Below are positions 43,328 to 54,151 of a stretch of 64,000 nt of DNA, in pieces. Position 1 is the stretch's first letter, and the number at the start of each line of letters is the position of its first letter. The DNA lies in NCBI RefSeq assembly GCF_029633865.1, contig NC_079212.1, positions 147,468,041 through 147,532,040 of the forward strand. The letters are read 5' to 3'. A model generated the notes under the pieces. The model saw only the letters and a list, made by a program, of their open reading frames with translations, did not search any database and was not told the origin of the DNA. The DNA comes from Lampris incognitus. Taxonomy: Eukaryota; Chordata; Actinopteri; Lampriformes; Lampridae. The translations under genes were made by a program, and so were the position numbers.

Positions 43328-44947
43328 TACAAACCCCAATTCCAGTGAAGTTGGGACGTTGTGTAAAACGTGAATAAGAACAGAATACAATCATTTACAA
43401 ATCCTTTTCCACCTATATTCAATAAAATACACTACAAAGACAAGATATTTAATGTTCAAACTGATAAACTTTACTGTTTTTTGCAAATATTCCCTCATTT
43501 TGAATGTGATGCCTGCAACACGTTCCAAAGAAGCTGGGACAGGGGCAACAAAAGACTGGGAAAGTTGAGGAATGCTCAGAAAACACCTGTCTGGAACATT
43601 CCACAGGTGAACAGGTTAACTGGGAACAGGGGAGTGTCATGACTGGGTATAAAAGGAGCATCCCCGAAAGGCTCAGTCGTTCACAAGCAAGGTTGGGGCG
43701 AGGTTCACCACTTTGTGAACAACTGTGTGAGCAAATAGTCCAACAGTTTAAGAACTACGTTTCTCAACGTACAACTGCAAGGAATTTAGGGGTTTCATCA
43801 TCTCCAGTCCATAATATCATCACAAGACTCAGAGAATCCAGAGAAATCTCTGCACGTAAGCGGCAAGGCTGGAAACCAACACTGAATGCCCGTGACCTTC
43901 GACCCCTCAGGCGGCACTGCATTAAAAACCAACATCATTGTGTAAAGGATATGACCACGTGGGCTCAGGAACACTTGGGAAAACCATCGTCAGTTAACAC
44001 AGTTGGTCGCTACATCTACAAGTACAAGTTAAAACTCTCCCATGCAAAGCCAAAGCCAGATATCAACACCACCCAGAAACACCGCCCGCCGGCTTCTCTG
44101 GCCCGAGCTCATCTGAGATGGACTGACGCAAAGTGGACAAGTGTGCTGTGGTCTGACGAGTCCACATCTCACATTGTTTTTGGACATCATGGACGTGGTG
44201 TCCTCCGGGCTAAAGAGGAAAAGGACCATCCTGATTGTTCTCAGCACAAAGTCCAAAAGCCAGCATCTGTGATGGTATTGGGGGGGGTGTTAGTGCCCAT
44301 GGCATCATGGGTAACTTGCACATCTGTGAAGGCACCATTAATGCTGGAAGGTCCATACAGGTTTTGGAGCAACATATGCTGCCATCCAAGCGACGTCTTT
44401 TTCAGGGACGTCCCTGCTTATTTCAGCAAGACAATGCCAAGCCACATTCTGCAGGTGTTACACCAGCAGGGCTTCGTAGTAAAAGAGTGGGGGTACTGGA
44501 CTGGCCTGCCTGCAGTCCAGACCTGTCTCACATTGAACATGTGTGGCGCATTATGAAGCGCAAAATACAACAACGGAGACCCTGGACTGTTGAGCAACTG
44601 AAGTCGTACATCAAACAAGAATGGGAAAGAATTCCACCTACAAAGCTTCAGCAGTTAGTGTCCTCAGTTCCCAAACGCTTATTGAGTGTTGTTAAAAGGA
44701 AAGGTGGTGTAACACAGTGGTGAACATGCCCCTGTCCCAGCTTCTTTGGAACGTGTTGCAGGCATCAAATTCAAAATGAGTGGATATTTGCACAAAAACA
44801 ATAAAGTTTATCAGTTTGAACATTAAACATCTTGTCTTTGTAGTGTATTCAGCTGAATATAGGTGGAAAAGGATTTGCAAATCATTGTATTCTGTTTTTA
44901 TTTATGTTTTACACAACGTCCCAACTTCACTGGAATTGGGGTTTGTA
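43328..44947 (+). mobile_element. Tc1/mariner transposon with ~200-bp inverted ends
   Basis: Element 43330-44945 starts CAAACCCCAATTCCAGTGAA and ends in its near complement (CACTGGAATTGGGGTTTG), flanked by TA at 43328-43329 and 44946-44947. The inverted similarity continues inward for about 200 bp, up to GGGACAGGGG(C) near 43548 and CCCCTGTCCC near 44730. A single transposase region lies between. The TA target, terminal repeats and DD34E transposase place it in Tc1. It lies in intron E-F, antisense to iars1. Confidence 0.95.
43639..44723 (+). pseudogene. Tc1 transposase (one frameshift)
   Basis: About 361 codons in two frames. 43639-44280 holds a helix-turn-helix DNA-binding part (SQRTTARNLGVSSSPVHNII), a basic segment (RKRQGWKPTLNARD) and the first catalytic Asp in LWSDES (codon 44155). 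A frame change at the G-run 44280-44287 leads to 44288-44723. That part has the second Asp in FQQDNAKPHS (44430) and the Glu in LSHIEHVW (44535), 34 residues apart as in Tc1. The C-terminus is VKRKGGVTQW. Cuts and pastes the element at TA sites; this copy is inactivated by the single shift. Confidence 0.93.
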
Positions 44948-46112
44948 TGAAATTACTTAAACCCAAAGGTTATTGAGATATATAACCATCTGGTTTACGA
45001 CAGGATTAATAATTATGGTGTGATCATTCGTTCGGTACAAATAAAACAACAACCAACGCTCACCTGCAGGCATTTTCTGCATATACATTACAGCCAGCCA
45101 GCTTAACCACTTCTTTGAGAGAATCAACAAGCAGCCAGTGACAAAGGCCTTGTCGCTCACAGATCAGCAGGGCCTGATGGTGGACCTGGGAGTGTACTTC
45201 AGGCCTGTGCTGATGAGTTGGCAGGGAACTTCACAAAGATCTTTAATGTCTCTGTCTCAGGCTACTGTTCCTACACGCCTTAAGTCAGGAATCATTGTGC
45301 CAATACCAAAGCAGTCAGTTGTTAAGAGCCACGCTGATCCATCCAGTTGCACTCACTCATCATCATCATTATGGAGAGATGGGTTCTGGCACATAATAAA
45401 AACATCATTCCTGCCGCCTTGGTCCAGCTTGTCTGCCGGGCAACAGATCAACTGAGGATTCCATGTCAATAGCGCTTCACTCTGTTCTAGACCACTGGGA
45501 GAATAGAGGCACATGTGCCAGAATACTGTGAATTCACCACAGCTTGGCATTTAACACCATGTTCCCAACCAGCTAGCCTCCAAACTCCACAACCTAGGCT
45601 TCGATACATCACTATGCAACTGGATCTTGAACTTCCTGTCTAATCGTCCTCAGACTGTCAGGTTAGGTAAAAACTGATCCTCCACTGTAACCCTCAACAT
45701 CACCACAGGGATGTGTGCTGAGCCCCCTACTCTAAAACCTCTTTACTTATTCCTGCTCACATCTCCAACACCATCATTGTGTTTTCAGATGACACCACAG
45801 TCATGGGACTGATCTCCAGCACCTCGGCCTATAGGGAGGGGGTGGAGAAGCTGGTGGGGTGGTGAGAATAACCTGTCCCTCAACACCCAAACAACTAAAG
45901 AACTTATCGTTGACTTCAGGATGTCCAGGAGCAACAATTATGTGCCACCAGTGTACATAAATGGAGATGTGGTGGAGAGGGTGCCCAGCATCCAATTTTT
46001 GGAAATGCACATCACAGAGGCTCTGTCCTGGTCAACCAACAACTCTGCATTGGTGGGGATGGCACAACAGCACTCATACTAGATGAGGAGGTTGAGAAGA
46101 GCTAACCTGCCC

Positions 46113-46592
46113 CACAAGATGCAGCACACTAAGTTCTCCCAGCCAATCCAGCGCCAGCTCTTCGTTTGATGGCTGGGAGCGCTGGCGCTGGATCGGCTGG
46201 GAGAACTTGGTCTGCTGTATCTTGTGGGCCCAGGGACCATGGCCCTGCCTGGAGCTGTGACCGAGGAGGTAACACCAAAGGCGGTCTGACAGGACGCGGA
46301 AGCGGGGCAGGCTAAGCTAACTGCTAGCCCATGAAGACCGGCAGTTCTGACAGTCATTCTGGCTGGCGTTCATTCCCTTGGACAGTGATTGTTTTTGTAC
46401 AGTTTGGATATATGTGTTAGTTTAGATATGTGTTAGTACGTGTGTGCTTGAAGTTCTTGTAGTTTTTGGATGTGTGTTTTTGTCTTTGTGTTGCACTGCT
46501 ATGGGCTGGGGGAAACGACATTTCATTCCATTTCATGTACAGAAGTACATGAAATGGAATGACAAATAAAGTGTTCCTGATTCCTGAAGCTG
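46113..46592 (+). mobile_element. 'GATGGCAGCGCG' family, copy 2, with inverted 5' part
   Basis: Inserted in the LINE above. Its 5' part (46113-46160) is the reverse complement of the element's own segment at about 46183-46231 (imperfect 48-bp arms, e.g. CCAGCGCCAGC / GCTGGCGCTGG). The rest runs in normal plus orientation to ATAAAGTGTTCCTGATTCCT. Such a 5' inversion is the signature of twin priming in LINE-type integration. Confidence 0.75.
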
Positions 46593-46857
46593 CGAATGAA
46601 CTTCTACCATTGCACTAGAGAAAGCATTCTGACATACTGCATTAACGCATGGTATGAGGGCTGATCCAAAGCCAGCCAGAAAACCCTACAGAAGGTCATC
46701 AAAACTCTCCAACACATCACTGGGTCACAGGTTCCAGCCATGGAGGACATCTACAACATCTGCTGCCTCAGGGAGGCTATTAATATCATCAAGGATTAAA
46801 CCCACCCTGTAAACCTGTTTACTCTCTTACTCCTGGGCAGGCATTAGAGGAGTACTT

Positions 46858-47386
46858 CCATGCACCAGTGTTGTAGTACTCGAGTCCAGGGCTCGGACCC
46901 GAGTCCCACTCAAGTCCTGATTTTCAGGACTTGTGACTCGACTTGGACTTGAGCACTGATGACTTGGACTCGGACTCAAACACTGGGGACTTGAGACTCG
47001 ACTTGGACTCAAGGTTTAGTGACTCGACAATAACACTGGTGTGTGTGCATATGCTTGCAAGTGCATTTGTGTGGCTATTTTGTCACAAAGTAAATAAACT
47101 CCCTTTGAAGTGGTGACAGCTGTGTCGTTTTTATTTGTGTAGACCTTTTTTATTTGTGTGTCAGCTTTTTTACGGTGCCAGAATGGAGCACTGGAGCCCA
47201 TCTTGGAACTCGACTCAGACTCAACCTTGATGACTCGGACTCGGACTCAGGTAATGGGGACTTGACTCAGACTCGACCCGGACTCTACTTTTGGGACTCG
47301 GACTTGGACTCAGACTCAAACACTGGGGACTTGAGACTTGGCTCGGACTCGAGGTTTAGTGACTCAACTACAACACTGCCATGCAC
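46858..47386. mobile_element. Nonautonomous hAT element with exact 8-bp duplication
   Basis: Element 46866-47378 starts CAGTGTTGTAG and ends CTACAACACTG, perfect 11-bp terminal inverted repeats. It is flanked by CCATGCAC at 46858-46865 and 47379-47386. Eight-base duplications are diagnostic of hAT. The interior is made of GACTCGGACTCG-type short repeats without transposase. It sits inside the L2-like LINE, so is younger than it. Confidence 0.9.
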
Positions 47387-47748
47387 ACAGGCAGATGTGG
47401 TAACAGGTTCTACCCCAGGACTGTTACATGGGTAAACTCTTCCATGCCAGCTAACCCCCCGGCCTCTTTCCCATCCCTTGCTCCTGACAAATGAACTCAG
47501 CAGCATGGACTGAAAAGAACTGGAAAGCATGGACACACAGCATGGCCCTCTGCTCACGTTATTTGTCTAGATTTACATAGTATTGCTTAATGTAGTATTT
47601 ATTTGTAATGCATCAACAGGAACGGCAAATGCACTATCACTGTACTTGGTGCAGCGACAATAAAGGAAATCTTAAATCTTAAATCTCTTTGCGTCGCTGT
47701 GTGTCTGTGTCTATGAACACGTGTGTGCACGTGTATTTGTTTGTGTAC

Positions 47749-47861
47749 CTGTGCGTCTGAATGTGCCTCATACTGCACCGCTGAGCTGGAGGCCTGGTCA
47801 AACGTGTACATCAGCCTCAGGTCCTCCTCATGCAGTTGATGGCCGTCCACCATGATGGAGC
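47749..47861 (-). CDS. iars1: iars1 exon E
   Basis: 113 bp following GTGATTTCCAG and followed by GTACAC. It completes a split Gly codon and reads SIMVDGHQLHEEDLRLMYTF, then DQASSSAVQYEAHSDAQ. The GH-LH-ED-RLMYTFDQ pattern matches vertebrate IARS1 in the domain beyond the anticodon-binding region. It enters with two bases and exits in phase 0 to exon F. Between Gln-Ala and Val the fish sequence differs slightly from mammals, but the reading is continuous. Confidence 0.96.
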
Positions 47862-47960
47862 CTGGAAATCACACAGACGCCATGCGGCAGTACAGCTTCA
47901 TAATCCAGCACACAAAAGAAACTGACACTCAGCCTGACGTTCAGCACAGCAACATTGTGG

Positions 47961-47963
<3 letters not shown>

Positions 47964-48013
<50 letters not shown>

Positions 48014-48026
48014 TACACACACACAG
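47964..48026. repeat. (CA)n microsatellite
   Basis: CA repeats interrupted by TATA and TA, about 100 nt upstream (gene direction) of the exon E acceptor. Confidence 0.95.
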
Positions 48027-48323
48027 AAACAGTAGCCAGGTCCATCAGAGTTGAAGCTTTTTAAAAGTCGAAGCACTTTAAAATATCTCATCTGCTGGCT
48101 GAAACACTGTCTGCTGTTCAGCACTGACACAAAACACTGCTCAACACCCTGAAAACTGACCATGACTCAGTATCACTGACAGTGAGCGCAGAGTTAAAGC
48201 TACAATCCTGAAGATTTAGATGCAAACAAACATCCTCTCTGATACTTTGTGTTGTCACTAAGTTTCATGAAAAAGCTGGTCTCCAGGATTTGTCTTGATG
48301 CATGATCAATAATCCAGCTAAGG

Positions 48324-48580
48324 GCGTCTGGATAGCGTGGCAGTCTATTCCATTGCCTACCAACACGGGGATCGCCGGTTCAAATCCCTGTGTTACCTCC
48401 AGCTTGGTCAGGCATCCCAACGGACACAATTGTCTGTGTCTACGGGTGGGAAGCCGCATGTGGGTATGTGTCCTGGTTGCTGCACTAGCGCCCCCTCTGG
48501 TCAGTCGGGGTGCCTGTTCGGGGGGAAGGTGGAACTGGGGGGAATAGCGTGATCCTCCCACACACTACGTCCCCCGGTGA
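48324..48580 (+). mobile_element. tRNA-derived SINE, truncated plus-strand copy
   Basis: GGATAGCGTGGCAGTCTATT head, B box GGTTCAAATCCC, body to ACGTCCCCCGGTGAAACT, where it stops and joins a second SINE piece (GGTCGCTGCACTAGCGCCTC). Confidence 0.85.
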
Positions 48581-50135
48581 AACTGGTCGCTGCACTAGCG
48601 CCTCCTCTAATACTAATAATAACAATAATAATACATTTTATTTGTGGGCGACTTTCAGAGCACTCAAGGACACCTTACAGACCACAGTAAAAACGAGCAG
48701 CACTGTATCAGACAGCATAATAGCAAAACAAAGCAGGGTAGACAATAAAAAGTTAACACAACAGATAAGTATACAATCATCATCTGCACAAAACTCTATG
48801 AAGTGTGGATCAGACTTTATATGCCAGTTTGAAAAGGTGGGTTTTGAGATGGGATGTGAAGGCTGAAGAGAGTCAGTGTTGTGAATGTCTTGTGGGAGAG
48901 AGTTCCATAGGCAGGGGGCAGAATGACTGAAGGCTCTAGACCCAATGTCAGTCAAGCGGGCCGATGGTGTAGTGAGCTGGAGAGCAGAAGAGGATGTGAG
49001 AGTGCGGGAGGGCGTGTGGATATGAAGGAGTTCAGAAAGATATGAAGGAGCTGGGTTATTAACGGCCTTAAAGGTGAGGAACAGGATCTTTAAGTCAACA
49101 CGGTATTTAACAGGAAGCCAGTGGAGTTGCTGAAGAGCAGGAGTGATATGATCTATGGAAGGAGTTCTGGTAATGATACGGGCAGCTGAATTCTGGACCA
49201 ATTGAAGTTTATGAAGACACTTGAGGGGAAGACCAAAGAGGACAGAATTACAGTAGTCAATACGGGATGTAATCAGGGTGTGAGTGAGTATGGCGGTGCT
49301 GTTAGGTGTAAGTGACGGGCGAAGACGATTAATATTGTGTAGGTGGAAGTATGCAGACTGAGTAACATTGTTGATGTGAACTTCAAAAGATAATGGGCTG
49401 TCCAAGATGACACCCAGACTCTTAAACTGAGGTGATGGGGTAACTATAGAATTGTCAATAGTCAGAGAAAAACTGTCGGGTGTAGCCAAAGTAGAATTAG
49501 TACCTTCTAGGAAGCCCTCGATTTTATCACTATTAAGTTTGAGGAAGTGGTATGAAAACCAGGACTTAATTTCTAGTAAGCAGTCAGAAAGGAAAGTGGG
49601 TAGAAGAGTGGAAGTAGGTTTGGTGTGAAATTGAATGCCAAATTTCCTGAAAATGTGGTCAAGAGGTAATGAGTAAATAATAAATAGGAGGGGTCCCAAT
49701 ACAGAGCTCTGGGGAACACCGGTAGTGACAGGAAAGGACTGTGACCTCAAATTTTTAAGTTGGACAAACTGAGTGCGGCCTGAGAGATATGATCTAAACC
49801 AGTCAAGAGGGGTGCTAGTTATTCCAATGGAAGCTAATCGCTCTATGAGGATGTTATGCGAGATGGTATCAAAGGCTGCGCTCTGGTCAGTCAGGGTGCC
49901 TGTTCAGGGGGGAGGGGGAACTGGGGGGAATAGCATGATCCTCCCACATGCTATGTCCCCCTGGTGAAACTCCTCACTGTCAGGTGAAAAGAAGCAGCTG
50001 GCGACTCCACATGTATCGGAGGAGGCATGTGGTAGTCTGCAGCCCTCCCCGGATCAGCAGAAGGGGTGGAGCAGCGATCGGGATGGTTTGGAAGAGTGGG
50101 GTTATTGGCCAAGTACAATTGGGGAGAACAAGGGA
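48581..50135 (+). mobile_element. Second SINE piece interrupted by a LINE
   Basis: SINE body 48581-48607 (GGTCGCTGCACTAGCGCCTC) resumes at 49877 (CTCTGGTCAGTCAGGGTGCC) and runs to the SINE 3' end near 50135. The 1.27-kb minus-strand LINE at 48608-49876 lies between. Confidence 0.75.
48608..49876 (-). mobile_element. LINE (L2/CR1-group) with RT active site deleted
   Basis: The frame 49750-48638 (370 codons) starts within [34 protein letters not shown], then directly [12 protein letters not shown], where the family has the YADD catalytic box between FH and TKP. It continues [40 protein letters not shown] and [20 protein letters not shown]. The 3' end is an ATT/ATA-rich tail (TATTATTATTGTTATTATTA) at 48608-48640. 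The deletion is in frame, so the open frame persists without catalytic aspartates. Confidence 0.85.
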
Positions 50136-50354
50136 GAAAAAATCCACAAGACCATAACATGTGGAACACAGACAGCTAAAGAAATGAATCCTGACTGGGT
50201 TCTGGTACTTCCAAAACACTGAAATCTTTTTAATTAACTTATTGGTTTTGTTGAGTGTATTTCTCAGTCTATAACTGGATGATCCAGCAGTTGCTAGCCA
50301 TTTCTTTTTGCCAAGTTTCACTGCTTTAAAGGACAAACACACATGCTAGCGTAC

Positions 50355-50529
50355 CAGTCTTCTGGAAGGTCTGTAGCTGTTCACTCTTTAGTTCCTTGAT
50401 GGTAGCCATGACGGCTTTGAAGGCCCCTTTCAGCCTCTTGCCCAGAACCATGTGGTCTGGCTCCGCCCTTAGCCGGATGCCGTACTTGTCCTTGTCTGTT
50501 GACAGGGTCAGCTGACGCACGTTGAGCTC
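50355..50529 (-). CDS. iars1: iars1 exon D
   Basis: 175 bp following GTCATGCAG and followed by GTACGC. It reads ELNVRQLTLSTDKDKYGIRL, then RAEPDHMVLGKRLKGAFKAV and KELKSEQLQTFQKT. The EPDHMVLGKRLKGAFKAV block is nearly invariant among eukaryotic IleRS enzymes and belongs to the C-terminal domain following anticodon binding. Phase 0 in, one base out, joining exon E's Gly codon. It is the longest exon but one in the window. Confidence 0.97.
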
Positions 50530-50689
50530 CTGCATGACACAACAGACACACAACACCTATCAGAAAAAGTCCTTCATTCATCATCTAACCATCACATCAT
50601 CTGACCATGACCACATGTTGACAATGTAGACATGGTCACTTCCTGTAAGGGAGATGGAAGATTCAGACTTAAAGTAGTAATACTAAGTG

Positions 50690-50956
50690 GTTCCTGAAAC
50701 ATATTGACCAGTAAACATCCCAATATGACAAGTAAATATCACAGTATCACTTGTAAATATCCCAATATGACTTGTAAATATTACGATTAGTAAATACATT
50801 ATTGACTTGAAAATATCACATAACTAAATATTAATACTCTAAAATATCATGAGTATTACATTTCCCAAATATGACTAGTAGATAGCGTATGACTTGTAAA
50901 TATCAGAATGAGTGTTAAAACTCCAATATGACAGGTCAATGTCATAATATGACTAG
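50690..50956. repeat. Degenerate AT-rich repeat (TGACTAGTAAATATCA-type)
   Basis: Loose repeats such as AATATGACTTGTAAATAT and CACAGTATCACTTGTAAATA, about 16-25 bp apart. It continues on the other side of an inserted element at 51707-52378 and appears again at 62000-62090 and 62520-62735. Confidence 0.75.
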
Positions 50957-51706
50957 TAAATGGCAGCGCGAATTCACGTTTGTAGCAGCCTCACCCGGTA
51001 CCGTCCAGACAGTGTCTTTGTCCACGTCTGCGATTAAGTTTTGTCTTCGTTTGATGGCTGGGAGTGCTGGCGCTGGATTGGCTGGGAGAGCTTGGTCTGT
51101 GCATCCTGTGGGCCCAGGGACCACAGCCCTGCCTGGAGCTGCCACTGAAGAGGTAACACCGAGGGCAATCTGACAGGACGCGGAAGTGGGGCAGGCTAAG
51201 CTAACTGCTAGCCCATGCAGACCGGCAGTTCCGATAACACCGAGAGCGGTCTGGCGGTGGCCTCACCTAGCCTTGACTGTGGTGTTTTTGATGTCGTCAT
51301 GTGGAGTGCGGGGAGGTGTGTCAAGGGTGTCTGGCTGGGAGAGCTGGCGTTGGGTTGGCTGAGGGAGCCTGGTCTGCTGCGTCCAGTGAGCCCAAAGACA
51401 ACGGCCCCTGCCTGGAGCTGTGCCCGACGAGGAAGCACTGAGGGCGGTCTGACAGGGCGCGGAAGCGGGGCAGGCTAAGCTAACTGCTAGCCCATGCAGA
51501 CCGGCAGTTCCAACATTCATCCTGGCTGGCGTTCGTTCCCTTGGACAGCGATTTAAAAAAATAATAATTTTTTTTTAGTTGAGATATTTGTGTTCTTGTA
51601 GTTCGGATATGTGTTTTTGTCTTTGTGTTGCACTGCTGTGTGCTGGGGGACACGAGATTTTGTGACATGAAATGAAATGACAAATAAAGTGTTCCTGATT
51701 CCTGAA
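50957..51706 (+). mobile_element. 'GATGGCAGCGCG' family, copy 3, with internal duplication
   Basis: Starts ATGGCAGCGCGAATTCACG, as copy 1. The central part (GGGAGAGCTTGGTCTG ... GCCCATGCAGACCGGCAGTT) occurs twice, at about 51060-51235 and 51330-51510. The segments are separated by CACCTAGCCTTGACTGTGG-type unique sequence. It ends AAATAAAGTGTTCCTGATTC. It interrupts the degenerate AT repeat. Confidence 0.7.
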
Positions 51707-52378
51707 ATCTCAAATTATAACTAATAAAGCTCGTGTGACTCGCAAATCTCAAAATGACTAGTAAATTTCATATTATTTGTGAACATCATATGACTAGTGA
51801 AAATCATATGACTTGTAAATATGACTAGTAAATATCATATGACTGGTGAATATCATGGTGGGGGACAGTCTCGTTATATCACAAGTGAATATAATAATTT
51901 GACCAGTGAATATCATATGACTTGTAAATAGGACTAGTAATCATATGACCAGTGAATATCATGTGACTTGTAAATAGGACTAGTAATCATATGACCAGTG
52001 AATATCATGTGACTTGTAAATAGGACTAGTAATCATATGACCAGTGAATATCATGTGACTTGTGAATAGGACTAGTAATCATATGACCAGTGAATATCAT
52101 GTGACTTGTAAAAAGGACTAGCAATCATATGACCAGTGAATATCATGTGACTTGTGAATAGGACTAGTAATCATATGACCAGTGAATATCATGTGACTTG
52201 TAAAAAGGACTAGCAATCATATGACCAGTGAATATCATGTGACTTGTGAATAGGACTAGTAATCATATGACCAGTGAATATCATGTGACTTGTGAATAGG
52301 ACTAGTAATCATATGACCAGTGAATATCATGTGACTTGTAAAAAGGACTAGCAATCATATGACCAGTGAATATCATGA
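51707..52378. repeat. 46-bp minisatellite in AT-rich repeat field
   Basis: From about 51900, roughly ten copies of a 46-bp unit (ATATGACCAGTGAATATCAT followed by GTGACTTGTAAATAGGACTAGTAATC variants). Two subtypes, GTGAATAGG...AGTAATC and GTAAAAAGG...AGCAATC, recur in order, suggesting duplication of multi-unit blocks. The flanking part is a looser version of the same motif. Confidence 0.9.
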
Positions 52379-52394
52379 CTAATGAAAGAAGAAG

Positions 52395-52690
52395 AAAGAA
52401 AGCCACTTTGTTTTGCCATTGTATAGTTACAATGACATGTGTTCTCTGCATTTAACCCATGCTATGCTAGGAGCACTGGGTAGCTGCAGCACCCGGGACC
52501 AACTCCAGTTCTTCTTTCTTTGGGCACAGCACCAATGGCGGTCACTCTTAACCCGGGCCTCGACTGATTCGGTATGGTCTTGTCAATCCACATAATGATT
52601 TGGCAAAGTTGTACATCGGATGCCCTTCTTGACACAACCACGAACCCTACGGATGGCGCACAGGTAAAGCCCTGGATACCGTGCAAGACT
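52395..52690 (-). mobile_element. Dispersed repeat fragment (unclassified, fish-type)
   Basis: Contains CATTGTATAGTTACAATGAC, TGTTCTCTGCATTTAACCCA and, on the minus strand, GTCAAGAAGGGCATCCGATG. These motifs are familiar as teleost dispersed repeats by recollection. It has no coding capacity. Class uncertain (SINE or LINE 3' end). Confidence 0.45.
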
Positions 52691-52721
52691 CAAGATTCAA
52701 GATTCTTTATTTGTTATGTCC

Positions 52722-53030
52722 CATAACCGACCAGAGGAGGTGCTAGTGCAGCGACCAGGACACATACCCACATCCGGCTTCCCACCCGCAGACACGGCCA
52801 ATTGTGTAGGGACGCCCGACTAAGCTGGAGGTAACATGAGAATTCGAACCGGCGATCCCCGTGTTGGTAGGCAACGGAATAGACTGCCACGCCACTCGGA
52901 CGCCCGAATTTGGACCATTTTTGATGAGTCCGTGAGACGCCCGACCAAGCTGGAGGTAACACGGGGATTTGCTCCGCTGAGCCCCGTGTTGGTAGGCAAT
53001 GGAATAGACCGCTATGCTACCCGGACACCC
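52722..53030 (-). mobile_element. Two SINE heads in tandem
   Basis: 52722-52905 is the head half of the tRNA-derived SINE (minus-strand B box CCGGTTCGAATTC, GCCTACCAACACGGGGATCG). A second head follows at 52936-53030 with a damaged B box (GGAGCAAATCCCC). The second head lies 26 bp from the exon C donor. Confidence 0.8.
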
Positions 53031-53055
53031 CGTGACGATGGAGTTTAAGTCTTAC

Positions 53056-53139
53056 CTCCAGGATGTATTTCTGTAGGGACTCTATGTCTTTCAGTGCCTC
53101 TGGGTCCTGATGGATCACAACCACCTCCTTCAGCGGATA
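53056..53139 (-). CDS. iars1: iars1 exon C
   Basis: 84 bp, phase 0 both sides, following TTTGTGTTTCAG and followed by GTAAGA. Its 28 codons read YPLKEVVVIHQDPEALKDIE then SLQKYILE. The YPLKE-VVIH-D-EAL-DI-SL-KYI pattern is typical of the IleRS segment just after the anticodon-binding helical bundle. SINE copies flank the exon closely on the donor side, but the splice sites look normal. Confidence 0.96.
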
Positions 53140-53550
53140 CTGAAACACAAAAACACATTGCAGAGGGTGAATAGTGACGGTGCAACTAAATCCTAACTTT
53201 AACGGATGGTCACCATGTCCCCACCTGGTGGCAGAGAGATGGGTACCAGGACAAAATGGCTGCCAGACGCAGAACTACAGCTCCCAGAATACTTCACTTG
53301 TCAAAGGACAGGAACAGGTGCCTAAAGTACGTTGTGGTAGCAGGAAAGGCAGGGCTCAGAAACACAGTACGTTGCAAAAGCTGAAACCTTTTCTCTTTTC
53401 GAGAGAAAAGACTTTGACTTCAGTCCAAACGACATGTTGCAGGGTCACCCTGGCATTTCAGTCTAGTTCTGCATAGTGGTTTAAAGTTGTTTTGGTGGAC
53501 TGCAGTACTTACTCCAAGTGAGTGTACTATGAGTTTTATTTATTTATTTT
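53140..53550. other. Intron B-C sequence
   Basis: No gene or recognised element. A 100-codon plus-strand frame (53174-53476) has no domain signal. Confidence 0.5.
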
Positions 53551-53554
53551 GGAT

Positions 53555-53992
53555 TTTCCCCAGTTTTTCTCCCCAATTGTATCCGACCAATTACCCCACT
53601 CTTCCGAGCCATCCCGGTCTCTGCTCCACCCCCTGTGCTGATCCGGGGAGGGCTGCAGACTACCACATGTCTCCTCCCATACATGTGGAGTCTCCAGCCA
53701 CTTCTTTTCACCTGACAGTGACGAGTTTCACCAGGGGGACGTAGCACGTGGCAGGATCACACTATTCCCCGCAGTTCCCCCTCGCCCCCAAACAGGCGCC
53801 CTGACCGACCAGAGGAGGTGCTAGTGCAGCAACCAGGACACATACCCACATCCGGCTTCCCACCCACAGACACAGCCAATTGTGTCTGTAGGGACGCCCG
53901 ACTAAGCTGGAGGCAACACAGGGATTCGAACCGGCGATCCCTGTGTTGGTAGGCAACAGAATAGACTACCACGCCACCTGGACACCCCTGAC
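53555..53992 (-). mobile_element. tRNA-derived SINE, nearly complete
   Basis: Minus strand: GGTGGCGTGGTAGTCTATTC head, CCGGTTCGAATCCCTGTG B box, body with GACGTAGC/GCTACGTCCCCCTGGTG and GGAGACATGTGGTAGTCTGC. T-rich plus-strand end at 53540-53575 (TTTTATTTATTTATTTTGGA). Same family as at 15690. Confidence 0.88.
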
Positions 53993-54151
53993 ATTTCACT
54001 TCTATAGTTTCCTGCTAGCACAAAATCATATGGTGCCATAGCAGAGCAGGCTCAGTCATAACAAGCTGTGTCAGGAGAATGAGTGTGCTAGATTTGTTGC
54101 GCAGCATCCACCCTGGCTCTTGACAGGGGTGGGACACAGGTGATGACCGAC

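Larger units (their letters stand above)
45075..47690 (+). mobile_element. L2-like LINE split by two later insertions
   Basis: Plus-strand pieces in order: VPTRLKSGIIVPIPKQ (45270), an LGLDTSLCNWILNFLSNRPQ-type region (45590), FSDDTTVMGLI (45783; usual FADD reads FSDD), ENNLSLNTQTTKELIVDF (45870), then a break at 46112. It resumes at 46593 (NFYHCTRESILTYCINAWYE) and runs to 46865. It resumes again at 47387 to a 3' UTR ending GCGACAATAAAGGAAATCTT with AAATCTTAAATC tail repeats near 47690. Many frame breaks. The 3' end is about 60 bp from the exon E donor. Confidence 0.85.

Noticed and set aside
48302..48866. Small frames such as VWIAWQSIPLPTNTG
   Set aside because: They are translations of the tRNA-derived SINE and recur at each SINE copy.
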